Notes under the pieces: generated by a model
Database searches by the model: none
Seen by the model: the letters and a program-made list of their open reading frames with translations, nothing else
Told to the model about the DNA's origin: nothing
In this document: one piece after another, positions 47,101-57,000 of the stretch
How the letters are laid out: every line of letters starts with the position of its first letter
How positions within the stretch are numbered: the first letter of the stretch is position 1
Translations under genes and position numbers: made by a program
Assembly: GCA_035610365.1 (NCBI GenBank)
Contig: CM069437.1
Location: 60,970,093-61,034,092, forward strand
Source of the DNA: Aquatica leii
Lineage: Eukaryota > Arthropoda > Insecta > Coleoptera > Lampyridae
DNA length: 64,000 nt
Reading direction: 5' to 3'

Positions 47101-49939
47101 GCCCACTTCTCCGCAGTTCTAGCATGTTACTTCTCTTCCCCGAGCTACTTGTTCGCGGAATATACGTCGCACTATTTGTTTAATGCTTATTGAACAATTT
47201 TAAATGGGTTTTCTGTACTAACTTATATTTGCTGCTCAATAGTCTTTATTTGATTTTCAATGCTCGTTCGTACTTTTAAACATCTAGAATCTTCCAACAA
47301 TTTGTCTTTTATTTACTGAGAATTTTGTGTTTCTTCCATTTTTCTAGAATTTTGTTCCATTTTACTAGTATTTTCTTACATTTTTATTCATCGATTCTTG
47401 ACCATTTTTGATTGATTCGAAAAATTCAAATAATTTTGCATCCATTTTCACTTGATAACGCGTTAGCAGCATAAATTATAACACGAATAAAATATTTAAT
47501 AACACTGATTCTTTATTATTAAATACATTAGTGTAACAAACTGGAACAACTAAGTACACTATATAAACAAACACACGCGAAGCGCTAACTAAACGGTTAA
47601 TTTACACGATATCAAGGTTTTTCGATTACCGCAAACCTGTATCCCCAGTGTAATAATTTTACGATTCATTTATTTATAGACTAAATATTTACACGTTTTA
47701 AATTTAACTACTTTATTTAACTAACACTAATAAAATGCAACGTTATATAAGAAAAACACACTAATTTATATATTACTATCACTCGAAAAATAATGTCCAC
47801 GTATAACTTCTGTTTATCTACACCGGTATTTTTTTTGTATTAAAAACACGTACATTTACAACGCCATATTTATTTTTCACTACCACGTGCACTTTCTTTA
47901 TGTGTCATACACTCTAATCACTTATCACGACACTTCTCGACGGGCAGAAAAGATTAGTAATCGAGAAAACCAGATAGATATAAATCTAAAGAAATCCGAA
48001 TACCAAGTAGTTTTTGTAGTACGAACCACAACCATGTGTCAGCTGAATTCGCTCACCTACCCTACGTTGCCGGAGTGACTGGCAGATTAAAGAAAGTTCT
48101 GAACAGGAAGAACATAGTAACATTAGAATGTCTTCCGGGTTTGAACCGTGTCATTGTTGTTGCAACCGAAGCTGCCAACGTTTCGCCCACTTTCGTAAGG
48201 GGATTCATCAGGGCGTGAGATAAGCCCCTTACAAAAGTGGGCGAAACGTTGGCAGCTTCGGTTGCAACAAGAATGACACGGTCCAAACCTCGAAGACATT
48301 CTAATGTTAGTATAGATTCCGGCCGTGGAAGCCTTCGCTATTACAGGAAGAACATAGAGTAAGATACAGCACAGTCAAGAAGATTAAGCAACTTGTATCT
48401 ATAAATAAAGACCGCCTACGAACTACAAAGTTCAGGGCAGTTGTGGAAAGTCATATATAGGACAAACTGGACGCACTTACAATCCAGAATAAAGAAACAA
48501 CGGAGAGACGCACAACAAAAATACATTGAGAAATCAGCAATCGTAGAGTACTTACACTAACAAGGAGAACATGCCATTAACTATATGACAACGCTAAAAT
48601 ACTTGCAAGGAACAAACATTATTATCAAAAGTTGAGAGAGTCGCTGGAAATAATGAAGATTAGCAACAACTTGAGCAGAGTGAATGGCTATAGATTAAGC
48701 AACACTTTAGAGACTGGCTATTTGAAAAATATCTAAATTCATGATTACTACAAGCACATTCACCTTTAGACACAGCCCAGCATACACAATTGGACACGTT
48801 TCAACGTACAACTGACACGTATCAACGGAGCATAGCAACGCACAGGCATACAACGAGAAGAAAAAGACGACCAACAGCAGTCTTTAGAAATCTTGCGAAG
48901 AAGTTGATAGCATGAGCAGCAAGACGTTAAGTTTTAACATGACAACACAGCAACACCTGGAAGACAATTGATCTGCATACTACGATATACAGGTCAACCA
49001 TATATCGATAAAAGGGATATAGACTAATGATCTACTAAGAAAACAATTTGCAATTACCATGTACATAAAAAAGCTTCAAACAAAGTATACTTGACCAGAA
49101 CCTACTTACTATAGATCCTCAGAGCTAACATTAGAAAAAATTTGAGCTGCCTGGAACCGCCATATATGTTATTAAAAAAGTTATTTAAACTTCTGTTCTT
49201 ATACAAACAAAAAGAACTAAAACGTTACCGATCTATGTTCTAAAGCACTTTGAGGGTGCTCACTAGCACGTTTACCTGAGCAATACAAAAGATACAATGA
49301 TAAGCAAAAAACAAACCTTCACCAAGAACAGGGCTGAAATTCTTCAAAAGCCGAATTAAAATGAAAACACAACTCCTAGACTGAAACAGCCAAGGATGTT
49401 CATCAGCAGACCTAACTGGATATTAAGAGATCAAAAAACGTCTTTCTAAAATAGGAATTTGAAATAATCCCTTTCAGTCATTGATTAACTGATAACACTA
49501 AAACCCATTAAGAAATACGAATGTTATAGCCATATATTTATAATAAAGTCAATGTCTAAATATGCAATTAAATAATATGATCCATTATCTACTATCTATT
49601 AAATACCTGTAACCAACAGCAAAAGCACGGTAACTAGAAACAGCTTAACGATTACAGCTGAAAATAAACAATTTCATTTTATTAATCGACGAAGTTGGTA
49701 CATTACATTTTGGTTTCATCGTATGTTTCCGTAATAAGTTTAAGTGAATTTGCCCATTAGGTATGAGATCCATCTCATCGATGCCCATGAATGATAAATC
49801 GCTTTGAGATGTACTCGTCAATGAAAACTGATCTACAAGTAAAACTATTTAAAATTTTCCATTAAGAAACAATGACTATAATACCGTAGCCCTTCGTGTA
49901 TATGTCAATATCGTACTTTCTTTTTCTGGTATTAACCAT
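41190..49939 (-). CDS. SUN-domain protein (SPAG4-like size), six-exon model
   Basis: SUN proteins sit in the inner nuclear membrane, and their C-terminal SUN domain binds KASH proteins to form LINC bridges. Exons, 5' to 3' on minus: 49885-49939 (ATG), 49707-49832, 42060-42192, 41905-42011, 41566-41858 and 41190-41399. All have GT-AG junctions with matching phases. The sum of 924 nt gives 307 residues. The SUN domain is about residues 130-307: DYAIELSGGS, PGQCFAFKGPTGRIRFQL, VTLEHTHRNL, SAPKDFRVYG and the hallmark end YTCLYRFRVHGD. Residues about 75-105 are coiled-coil-like. No transmembrane segment is in this model, so an extra membrane exon could be hidden in the 7.5-kb third-from-start intron (42193-49706), which is filled with Gypsy and Penelope sequence. 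The short size resembles testis SPAG4-type SUN proteins. The SUN exons are very secure. The two 5' exons are inferred from phase. Confidence 0.85.
42266..43290 (-). repeat. Gypsy 3' LTR, interrupted by a MITE
   Basis: It comprises 42266-42376 and 43121-43290 (about 280 bp after removal of the insertion) and aligns with 47649-47932. The right edge TAAACCAACA and the left edge TGTGACAATTATAAG give TG...CA termini when read on the minus strand. Confidence 0.7.
42377..43120. mobile_element. Fold-back Tc1/mariner MITE (744 bp) nested in the Gypsy LTR
   Basis: Near-perfect inverted arms of about 330 bp run from TACAGTGTGTCACCGGATAG on the left to its complement (...CCGGGGACACACTGTA) on the right, flanked by TA on both sides (42375-42376, 43121-43122). 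The uninterrupted site is seen in the other LTR (TTTATATATTACTATC at about 47770). The unpaired centre and start of the right arm (42750-42795) encode WPARSPDLSVMDF on plus, the catalytic-loop signature of Tc1/mariner transposases. The MITE therefore descends from a transposase gene. Confidence 0.9.
43362..44010 (-). pseudogene. TARG1/OARD1-like macrodomain ORF with CCCH-like tail, Gypsy-borne, decayed
   Basis: Minus-strand frames, in order: IAHCESENLQMSKAVAVKFK, KIFGRLDELRRQQPTVGKI, IKLHDDQCFIFYVVTKKYSR and AKPLYEKL, then a stop; next KKLAVLKLGCGLDQN; next EVVFRETDVQVLVC; then an extension with a Cys/His cluster (CYFYAQGSC, GCYRH). The first parts follow the TARG1/OARD1 macrodomain segment by segment, including the VTKK lysine and the GCGLD aspartate that are catalytic in that family. 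TARG1 removes ADP-ribose from glutamate/aspartate. The tail spacing (Cx7Cx6CxxH) is close to a CCCH zinc finger. The ORF lies between integrase and the 3' LTR, inside the element. Two frameshifts and one stop show this copy is dead. The macrodomain assignment is from remembered family sequence. Confidence 0.78.
44011..46453 (-). pseudogene. Gypsy pol: RT, RNase H, integrase (broken)
   Basis: RT entry at 46013-46453 has VIELSNSLWASPVVLVRKK, STRFCLDYRQVNDVTKKDSY, PLSRIEDTLDTLSGS and DREKTAFDR. The RNase H and zinc-binding spacer lie at 44840-45700 with shifted frames. The integrase end is at 44340-44684: NGMVERMNGAMGK, HQRDWDQYLDFFLMVYR and HENTGQTPLCVMLGHEIRLP. The chromodomain-less C-terminal part is at 44150-44240 (WEGPYEVVQRINDVIYRIR). 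The region downstream (44010-44040, MSMYGGSGKIKFGV) continues in frame towards the macrodomain. Loss of frame at many points shows inactivity. Confidence 0.85.
47649..47932 (-). repeat. Gypsy 5' LTR
   Basis: This is the partner of the 42266-43290 LTR, uninterrupted. Read on minus it starts TGTCGTGATAAGTG and ends near TTACACT. The short AT-rich LTR has no TATA box that could be singled out. Confidence 0.7.
48115..48310. repeat. Penelope palindrome with hammerhead-like cores
   Basis: Arms of about 88 bp (48115-48201 and 48222-48310) are inverted copies separated by about 20 bp. On the minus strand 48171-48214 contains GCC, an intact CTGATGA (48211-48205), a CCC/GGG stem II, CGAAACGTT and GGC closing stem I. 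The plus arm has AAGCCCC...GGGCGAAACGTTGGC with a damaged first core strand. Head-to-head arrangement is common in Penelope-like elements, and a GIY-YIG remnant of that group follows at 48.4 kb. Confidence 0.65.
48340..48745 (+). pseudogene. Penelope-like element GIY-YIG endonuclease end
   Basis: The plus strand reads GSCGKSYIGQTGRTYN, the start of the GIY-YIG nuclease that ends PLE ORFs. After frame changes it continues RRDAQQKYIEKSAIVEYLH, GEHAINY, ESLEIMKISNNLSRVNGYRL. The REX..E..K segment of the nuclease (ESLEIMK) is visible. Frames are broken. The RT part is absent here. Confidence 0.65.
48746..49700. other. Intron DNA of the SUN gene, no further feature supported
   Basis: This AT-rich interval has no recognised domain. 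It was searched for a transmembrane exon of the SUN gene, and none could be supported. Confidence 0.35.
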
Positions 49940-51029
49940 GTCAGATATTTCTGTTAAAACTACTAAGAAAATCGTAGTTACCTTTGGTTGCAGCCAGTGC
50001 GCGTTTGTTCATTGGCTGTATTGAACAATGTCGTTTATTTTCGTGTGAAAATTATATGTAACTACGGATAATTAATTTAGAATGTTAAAAATCGTTAAGA
50101 TAAAGGTTTATAATGTGTTTTTTAAAGTTCTGACGATTAGAAAATATTCAAATAACTCGGAAATTTAAAAGTTCTGTGAAGTGTGCGCATGCGTACAACA
50201 GTACGGCCTTGAATATAGAACTAATTTTTTTATACAGTGTATGTTGTATTTACTGTTTTTTATATTTTTAATTTTTTATTTGTTTGTAGGTTTATACAAC
50301 ATTTTAAATTGGTAATCTGAAAACGAGGAGAGTTCTTCTTTGCACAGTTACATCAACAGGTATTGTACTAAACTAAAATTTGTTTGCTGATTTTTCCTGT
50401 TTATACTTGCCGTTATTACATGTTCAAACTGCGTTATTTAACTGGTAATGACAATGAACATATTTGTACTTATTACCTAAATCTTATTGTTGACCAACAC
50501 TGCTTAAATATAAACCATACCCTTAAAATATGCTCCTAAAAACATTTAAAAATTTGATATGCTCTGCATATAAATATATATGTATTTACATTTGTTTTGA
50601 GGAAACTATTATATATTTTATTATAATTAAAATCTGAGAACAATATATAAAACAATTTAACGTCAAACAAAAAGGACACAGAAATGTTAATGATTAAACA
50701 AAACTTTAATTAAAAGATTTTTACGTTTACACTTTTTTTAGTTGCATGGGGTTATACAAATTAAATACAAAAAATACGGTAATTACAAAACCATAGTAAC
50801 ACTACTGTGTAAAAAAAACTGACCAAAAAAGGGGTTAAATAACGGTTACGTTTGTTTAACGTCATTAGTCATTTGTGGTTGCTTGGGCACTTATTTAGGC
50901 TACTACGATAATTGTAGAAAGACAGAAATGGCTGCTTTAAGATTTCTTTAATAAGATAACCGAAGACATGTATATAATATATAGTCAACGAATAAAATAT
51001 CTTACGCGTTCGAAGATACGGAAACCAAA
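49940..51029. other. SUN gene 5' flank and intergenic DNA
   Basis: On minus, a possible leader intron (GTAACT at 49982 to TTAACAG at about 49950) precedes the SUN start codon, and a CCAAT box (AGCCAATGAAC) lies at about 50008-50018. The rest is AT-rich with no supported gene. Confidence 0.3.
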
Positions 51030-51440
51030 ATCTTATCGGCCAACATTTGCGTTTTTTGTCTGTTTGGACGGATCTAAGCGGCTGCTGTCACTCAGCTGAC
51101 TGTGGCTCTTGAGCATAGTGGTAAATCTATGTTTTATCCATTTGTGAACATACCCACTGTGCGGAAGGGCTGTACTCACTTTCACAGCCTTCTTATAGAC
51201 AAACAAATCTTTATTCAAATAGTGCATACACTGCCTTCTGATATCTTTATGGTGTCAGCTATGCCACGCAACTTCATTTTAACTTTCTTTTTGTTTTCCG
51301 GAATAACTGCCGAATTCGGGCTACCAGAGCGTTCAACATCATCGGTGTTTGTCCCCATTATAATAATTAAGGCACTGCTTTGCTTAAACGACATTTTTTC
51401 CAACAGTGTGTTAAATCAACTGTTACGTAAATTTAACAGT
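51030..51440 (-). pseudogene. mariner transposase fragment (helix-turn-helix region)
   Basis: Minus frames at 51215-51403 give GTNTDDVERSGSPN, VIPENKKKVKMKLRGIADTI and KISEGSVCTI. The frame then shifts to LNKDLFVYKKAV near 51220-51195. This follows the mariner N-terminal DNA-binding region (the EDDPRSGRP.. stretch, then V..L...RKVKL.EIA...KIS..SV..IL...L..RK). Catalytic D residues are not preserved in the remainder. It is a 5' fragment only. Confidence 0.65.
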
Positions 51441-51589
51441 AAATGAAGGCATACCGCCGCTTAATAATTCGGAGAGAGAGAGAGTCGTAGGTGGTAGTCA
51501 GTGTGCTAATTACAAGATAATTAAAAGAGTACCAAAATGATAAAAATGTCCACTATAGATTCCGTTTACATCCATCGAACACTGAAGGT

Positions 51590-53150
51590 GAGGAGGATGT
51601 GGACCCACCAAACCACCCGAACTTGCTTGGTACAAGTTTGCCACAAAATAGGATAGGTAAGAAAAGAACATGTTTCATTTAAAGGACAAGTCTGATTAAG
51701 ACTCGGTTGGATGGGCTAAGGTAACGGTACGTGCTTTGAGAGCACGCGGTTCAGCGAGGCACCTGCCTTTCGGCTTATCCCCGCTTCTAAGGCATAAAAC
51801 CAAGTAGGTGGGAAAAGGACTTAGAAAATTTGAACAGGAACTAAGAGAGGCAGATTAGTTAAGTAGCTACGGCGAAAAAGAAACTAAAAGGGTTATTCAA
51901 AATAAAAATACTGAAATAAATGACTCTAAAATAAAATACATGCTATTAATGTTAATAAAAACTAAATACCTACTTTGCCGTAGCGTACTTATAAGAAAAT
52001 AAACAAAACCATGCAAATTTCGTTAGAAAATAAAACCTTATTCTTATTGTAAACTCTGGTCTCTCTTTGCAAAACGTCTATAAATGTTTACATCAGGCAC
52101 CAGTTCGAGGATGGCCTGAGGGGAATCGGGATACGGGCTAACAATGGATGACAGGGCACTCCGATCCTCATCGAATTCGCGACAAGCGAGAATCCGATGC
52201 GCCGGAGTGTCAGGAACGCCACACGACGGACACTTGTCATCATCCAAAATGCTAATGCGCTTTAGATGGCAACGAATTCCGCCGTGTGAAGACATGATTT
52301 GGACGGCCTCTCGTCCAGGGCGTGGGGCATTCTGACCCAAGTAAGGATATCCGGGATAAGAGAATAGGCATTACGCCCTTTATGAGAAGTATCCCACAGC
52401 CGCTGCCATTCACCCAAGATCAAGACCTTTAAGTGATGTTTGGCCGCTGAAAAGGACGGAAAATTGTCGTTTGAAACGTGCTGGTCAAGGAAACTGCACG
52501 AGCCAGCCTTGCGAAGAACTTTGGTGCAGTAGATTTCCTGCAATAGGAGATGTAGGGGAGGATGTTTAGAAATAACACAGAGGGTATCTACGGGAACGGT
52601 GCGATACGCCCCTAGGATAGTTCTTAGGAACAAGGATTGCAACGAGGCCAGTTTCCTGACCACGTGGGAATGTCGAAGTCTGTGGTACCAAATGTCTAAG
52701 CCATATGTGAGTATGGGAATAACTGCATTGTCGAAGATATTCGCAAGATGTTTTTTGTGAAGGTTCCATTTCAAACATAAGTATTTGTAGAACAAGTGCA
52801 AGACACTCTTACACTTCTCAACCACGAAAGCGCTATGTTTAACAAAACTCAGCTTGTCGTCGAGCAATAGTCCAAGGTACTTGAATTCAAAAACCCTACG
52901 GACAGGAGCATCGAGAAGGCACAGTGAAGGATCTCGTCTTAGTGTAGAGCCAAAAACCATGTACTTAGTCTTGTCTGCAGAAATACTTAGTTTATTGCTG
53001 CCAGCCCAGCTAGTCACAATATTTAAGCACGTGTTAGATTTTGCCTCCAAGTCTCGTCGAGAATTTGCGGACACTGTGACGGTTACATTGAAGGTGAACA
53101 AGAGATTAAAAAGATGATATAAAACCAATAGAACTAAGCAGATAAATATC
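51590..53150 (-). pseudogene. Family 1 LINE, best preserved 3' half
   Basis: An open minus frame at 52262-53152 covers the RT palm end and thumb: SANSRRDLEAKSNTCLNIVT, ISADKTKYMVFGS, VFEFKYLGLLLDDKLSF, LANIFDNAVIPILTYGLDIW and LGAYRTVPVDTLCVISKHPP. After one frameshift at about 52300 it continues at 52044-52340 with CPSCGVPDTPAHRILACREF. The 3' UTR runs to the hairpin and GGAGGATGTGG (tail in reverse) at 51590. The 5' end is truncated at about 53150, where family 2 sequence begins. Among the family 1 copies in the window this one is least decayed. Confidence 0.85.
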
Positions 53151-53152
53151 AA

Positions 53153-53434
53153 TTAAGAAGCACTCCGCCTTGTGGGCATCCGCCAGCGACTTTGGCTCCC
53201 ACAGTGCCACCGTACAAGATAGCTGTTACTGTCAGATTCCTGAGCATTGAGTAGACCCAGTTTCGAACTAGAGGTGTGATTCCTTTTTTTCTTTCTTTTG
53301 TTAAATGTTCCTTCAATATCTAGAAAAGCACATGATGCAATATCATTGTATTGGATTGCATTTTCGCATCTGCTTACTAGTTGGTGAATTGCTAGCTGGC
53401 AAGATTTTCTAGACATTGAAGGAGCATTTAACAA
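53153..53434 (-). pseudogene. Family 2 LINE RT fragment (minus)
   Basis: The minus strand reads LAIHQLVSRCENAIQ, CAFLDIEGTFN (RT motif A), and at the low end GGTVGAKVAGGCPQGGVLL (RT motif B). It joins family 1 at 53150. A plus-strand family 2 segment begins within 10-100 bp and repeats motif A in the other orientation. Confidence 0.65.
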
Positions 53435-54690
53435 TACTACCCTTCACCTCCATTACAAGAGCGAAACTAGGTCAAGTTATAATGCTCTGGTATCGGGTGG
53501 TAGCAGCATTTTATACGGTAGCGCTATAGGAGCTAATGTGGTTGGCGGCTGCCCAGAAGGTGGCTTACAGCCACTCCTGCTATGATGCCTCGTCATGGAC
53601 GGCCTACTACAAGAACTAAGAAGGCGGAGGGGTATTCGTTTTACCATCATTATATATAAACGGGAAATTTGGGGCAACTGTATCTAATATAATGCATAGT
53701 GCACTAAACACCGCCGAAAAATGGTGAACTCAATCAAAACGGCAATCGTTCCGTTTACCAAACTACGGAAAATGGATTATATAAAACTACTTACGGAGAC
53801 GCCCTCTCGATGACAAAGCAAGTCAAATACTCTTGGTACCAGACTGATTTTCAACGCTCATTTAGAAAACGTTACAATAAAGGCTATCAGGATTCTTAAT
53901 GTAATCAAAATGATGATAGGTCACACATGGGGATTGAAACCTACAATTGCCAAATATTTATATATTGTGATCACCCAAACTGGACGAAGTACAGAAAATG
54001 GAGTGTTTGTTGATAACAGGAGCGATGAGAACTACGCCCACAGGAGCCATGAAAGCACTACTATCACTTCCACCATTACACATTGTTGTAATGTTAGAAA
54101 CAAAGACAAGCAGCATATTCAGGTTGCAGATAAATGAACACACGTCAACTACTGAGACCTACAAAATGTGTGAAGAAACAATCTGAACTATGAGATCCGA
54201 CTTCACAAAAGATCACATCTTAAAGAAATTTAAAGTATAATACCGTCGCGAGACGAGTGGACAAGAAACATTTCTCGGGCGCGGTTAAAGGGACTAGGCC
54301 GGAAAAGATACACGGATGGGACCAAAAATCGTAATGGTACCGTGCCGGAACATATGGAGGTAAGCACAATGGGAAGCAAATTTCGCTGACCTTGGGTTAT
54401 AATAAGTTTTTGTTGCTGTTATCGACTGGTGTGTCAGAAACATCACCGACTCGAGATCATACACAAACGATCCAATAATATCAGTCATATCTGACAGCAT
54501 CCCTATTGGCGCTAAAGTCGCCAATAATAAAATCAAAATTGATTATGGTATCCATAAACAGTCTAGAAACATTAGTAACTCGCCAGGAAGTGCAGCTGGT
54601 CGGAAAGGAACATCAAAGGTGTAGTCGTCTTAAACAATCTTCAAGGTTAGCGGTGGCGGAACGTGCTAGAAACGGGTCATCAAATTATGT
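53405..54690 (+). pseudogene. Family 2 LINE RT thumb to RNase H (plus)
   Basis: The plus strand reads FLDIEGAFNN at 53408, GGCPEGGLQPLLL at 53540, LRRRG, then TAIVPFTKLRK at 53740, WGLKPTIAKYLYIVI at 53930 and an RNase H start YTDGTKNRNGTGAG near 54311-54350, with a later SDSIPIGAKV-like segment at 54493. Frames change often and the YADD palm motif is missing. It is the same family as 13.6-16.4 kb. Confidence 0.65.
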
Positions 54691-54999
54691 TTAAAAACAC
54701 TAAAATTTTGAGGAATGGTTCTAATTACTCTCAGCAAAAAATTAGGAAATCAATTGAATTAATTAAAAATCTTTAATATTAACCGAGATTCTAGTTTTCC
54801 TTTACCGGGTGTTTTATATTTATATATTTTTATATTTAGACTTTTACATACATAATTTATTACGCAATACGTCTTTACATTTTAATGACTAACAACAAGT
54901 TGCAAAGTGGTTGCATTATTTCCGCCATATTTACTATATAACGTCTTACATAGTTAAACGAACCTATTATTCTTTGCACCGGGAACGTCAAACTCTGTG
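54691..54999. other. AT-rich spacer
   Basis: No feature could be supported on either strand. Confidence 0.4.
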
Positions 55000-55665
55000 G
55001 TACCAAATGTCTAGGCCATAGGTGAGCATGGGTATCACTGCACTGTTAAAAGATATTCGCAAGAGATTTTTGGTGTAGGTTCTATTTCAATCGTATTTGT
55101 AGAACGCTCTTACACTTGCCAACCACGAATGCTCAATGTTTTACAAAACTTATTCTGTCAAATAAAAGGAACAATAAAATAATGTAACGATAAATATTTT
55201 GTTTCACAATAACCCAGCAACTACAATAAATTACTTACTTGTTGTCCACGTGTGCTGTCATATCATTAGCGAACTGAACTGAACGCCTGAATCTGTCGTT
55301 CAGCAAAAGTCCGAGATACCTGAATTTGAAAACCCTACGGACGGGAATGTTGTTGAGGCGCAGTGAAGGATCTGGTTTTAAAGTGGCCAAAAATCATATA
55401 TTTAGTCTTGTTCGCTGAAACCGTCAGTTTGTTGCTGCCAGTCCAGCTTGTCACTATGTTTAGGCACGTGTTTTATATCTCTAAGCCTCGTCTAGAAATT
55501 GCGAACACCGTCACAGTGATGTTGTCCGCGTATGCGAAAATGTCGCAGTCTGCAGTTCTTTGCTAAGTAAGTTGTTTACAACCAGATTCCACAAGGTCTG
55601 CACAAAAACCGAGCCTTGTGGACGCCCCTTCGTCAGTCGTTTGGCAACAGAACGGTATAGGTTTA
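55000..55665 (-). pseudogene. Family 1 LINE RT fragment
   Basis: Minus frames give LTKGRPQGSVFVQTLWNLVV (motif B, normally G.PQGS), FAYADNITVTV (catalytic YADD with D to N), TSWTGSNKLTVSANKTKYM, then matches to the thumb at 55000-55140. About 125 bp of unrelated sequence (55152-55282) interrupts it. It joins Penelope sequence at about 55670. Confidence 0.7.
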
Positions 55666-55669
55666 CGAT

Positions 55670-56815
55670 TATAATCGACTTTCGGCTTAGACCGCGTTGT
55701 AGTTGAACACTCAGATTTTTTAGGCTTGGTCCTAGACTCTCCTTTGCAGCTTCCATCTTCAGAGTGGTAAATGTTACTGAAGGAAACATTGTAAGTGACG
55801 ATATTTATATCATTAGCGGTTAGCGTAATTAACGGACCTTATCTTCCCGTTACCGCTTGACTGACTTCGTTATTACTCGGAGTAAGTATTTGTGTCCTTT
55901 CTTTGTCTTAGAGGATGTAATACTGGAAGCCAAGATTTGCTGAGTCTTAAACTCTCTTCTTGGTTCATATTACATGGATGTTTTATTTCCACCGCTTCGC
56001 GGATAAGTGTCGGAAAGTAGAAAGGAGTTCTAGCCAACACTTTAGTTTAGTCAAAGTTTAGCGTGTGTCCTTGGTTCCACACGTGTTCTGCTACTGCGGT
56101 TGTTGTAACTCTGCGGTGTTTGCAGTCAGCCATAAAATCTTTTACCCTAACTTTAATAGAGCGTCCCGTCTGTCCTATATAACTTGATCCACAACAAGGA
56201 ATTTTTTTAACCTCGTATGTTTTATAGTCCCTTGTTTGTTTTTAGCCGATGTAAACCAAGTGTTCAGGGTATCCTTAGTCGTAAAGACAGTTTTAGTAGG
56301 AGGTAATAGTTCTTTTTTGACTTTTGGATTTATTGCTTTCCCATGCGTTTTGGATCTTTTTGAACCCGTATCCATTTTGTTGTAGGGACTTCAACGTGTT
56401 TCCTTTCGTAGATTTTCATTATCTAGTGGTGAGATTTGGCGTTTAAGTATCTATTAGTGTGCGTTTTCTTTCTATAAACGGAATGCCCCAACTTTCCGTT
56501 ATAACCAGTACATCCAAAAAAAAACTAGACTGCTGTTATGTTTTAACTTCATAGTAAATTTAATGCTATTATGTGCAGAGTTTTAGATGTTGAAAGAATT
56601 GATTTAGTTTATTTTTGCCATGAGACCATACAACAAACGTATCATCAACATACCTGAACCAAGTTTTTGGTTTTAACTCAACATTTTTCATAATTTCAGT
56701 TTCAAAATACTCCATGTAAATATTGGCTATAACTGGAGAGAGCGGTAAACCCATGGCTGCTTCTTCTACTTGATTAAACAAGTTGCAATGAAATTGATAG
56801 GAAATACAGAAAGTC
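55670..56815 (-). pseudogene. Penelope-like element: RT end, GIY-YIG endonuclease, 3' terminus
   Basis: RT motifs at 56569-56817 are AAMGLPLSPVIANIYMEYFE and WFRYVDDTFVVW (catalytic DD kept). A connecting region (56175-56375) follows, then PCCGSSYIGQTGRSIKVRVK (GIY-YIG) with VAEHVWNQGHTLNFD and REAVEIKHPCNMNQEESLRL at 56190-55950. The 3' terminus (55680-55790) carries CTGAAGATGGAAGCTGCAAAGG and matches the palindrome at 2.1-2.5 kb. PLEs encode an RT related to telomerase plus this nuclease. Several frame breaks are present. Confidence 0.85.
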
Positions 56816-57000
56816 ACATTAAAGATTTTACAGACTTTGTAGAGAAAATTAAGAACTTGCGTATAACAAAAGAAGATATCCTAGTTAGTTAGTTAGTTTT
56901 TACTAAAGTCCCGGTGGACGAAGTGTTGTTTTTGCTCAAGGAGAGAATAACTGAAGAAGTTCTGAAGAATTCTGTCTTAAAAACACTTATTTCAGTGAGA
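56816..57000 (+). pseudogene. Penelope-like RT segment in opposite orientation
   Basis: The plus strand reads DFTDFVEKIKNLRITKEDIL, VS, a short disruption (a TTAG repeat), then FTKVPVDEVLFLLKERITEE. This is the PLE RT region just before the catalytic motifs. It meets the minus-strand PLE at about 56815 in a head-to-head inversion. Confidence 0.65.

Larger units (their letters stand above)
42266..47932 (-). mobile_element. Gypsy LTR retrotransposon with macrodomain cargo, in a SUN-gene intron
   Basis: Related LTRs lie at 42266-43290 (3' LTR, enlarged by a MITE) and 47649-47932 (5' LTR, about 284 bp). They share TTTACACG.TTTAAATTTAACTA, AATAAAATGCAACG, ATAACTTCTGTTTATCTA and CACGTGCACTTT. Internally on minus: a gag/protease remnant (46630-47100, including VADITEEVIMGMD), RT (46013-46453), RNase H/spacer, integrase end (44090-44690), then a macrodomain-like ORF. 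Immediately inside the 5' LTR the minus strand has CTGGGGATACAGG, a possible primer-binding site. No target duplication could be confirmed. Frames are broken throughout, so this is an old inactive copy. Confidence 0.85.
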
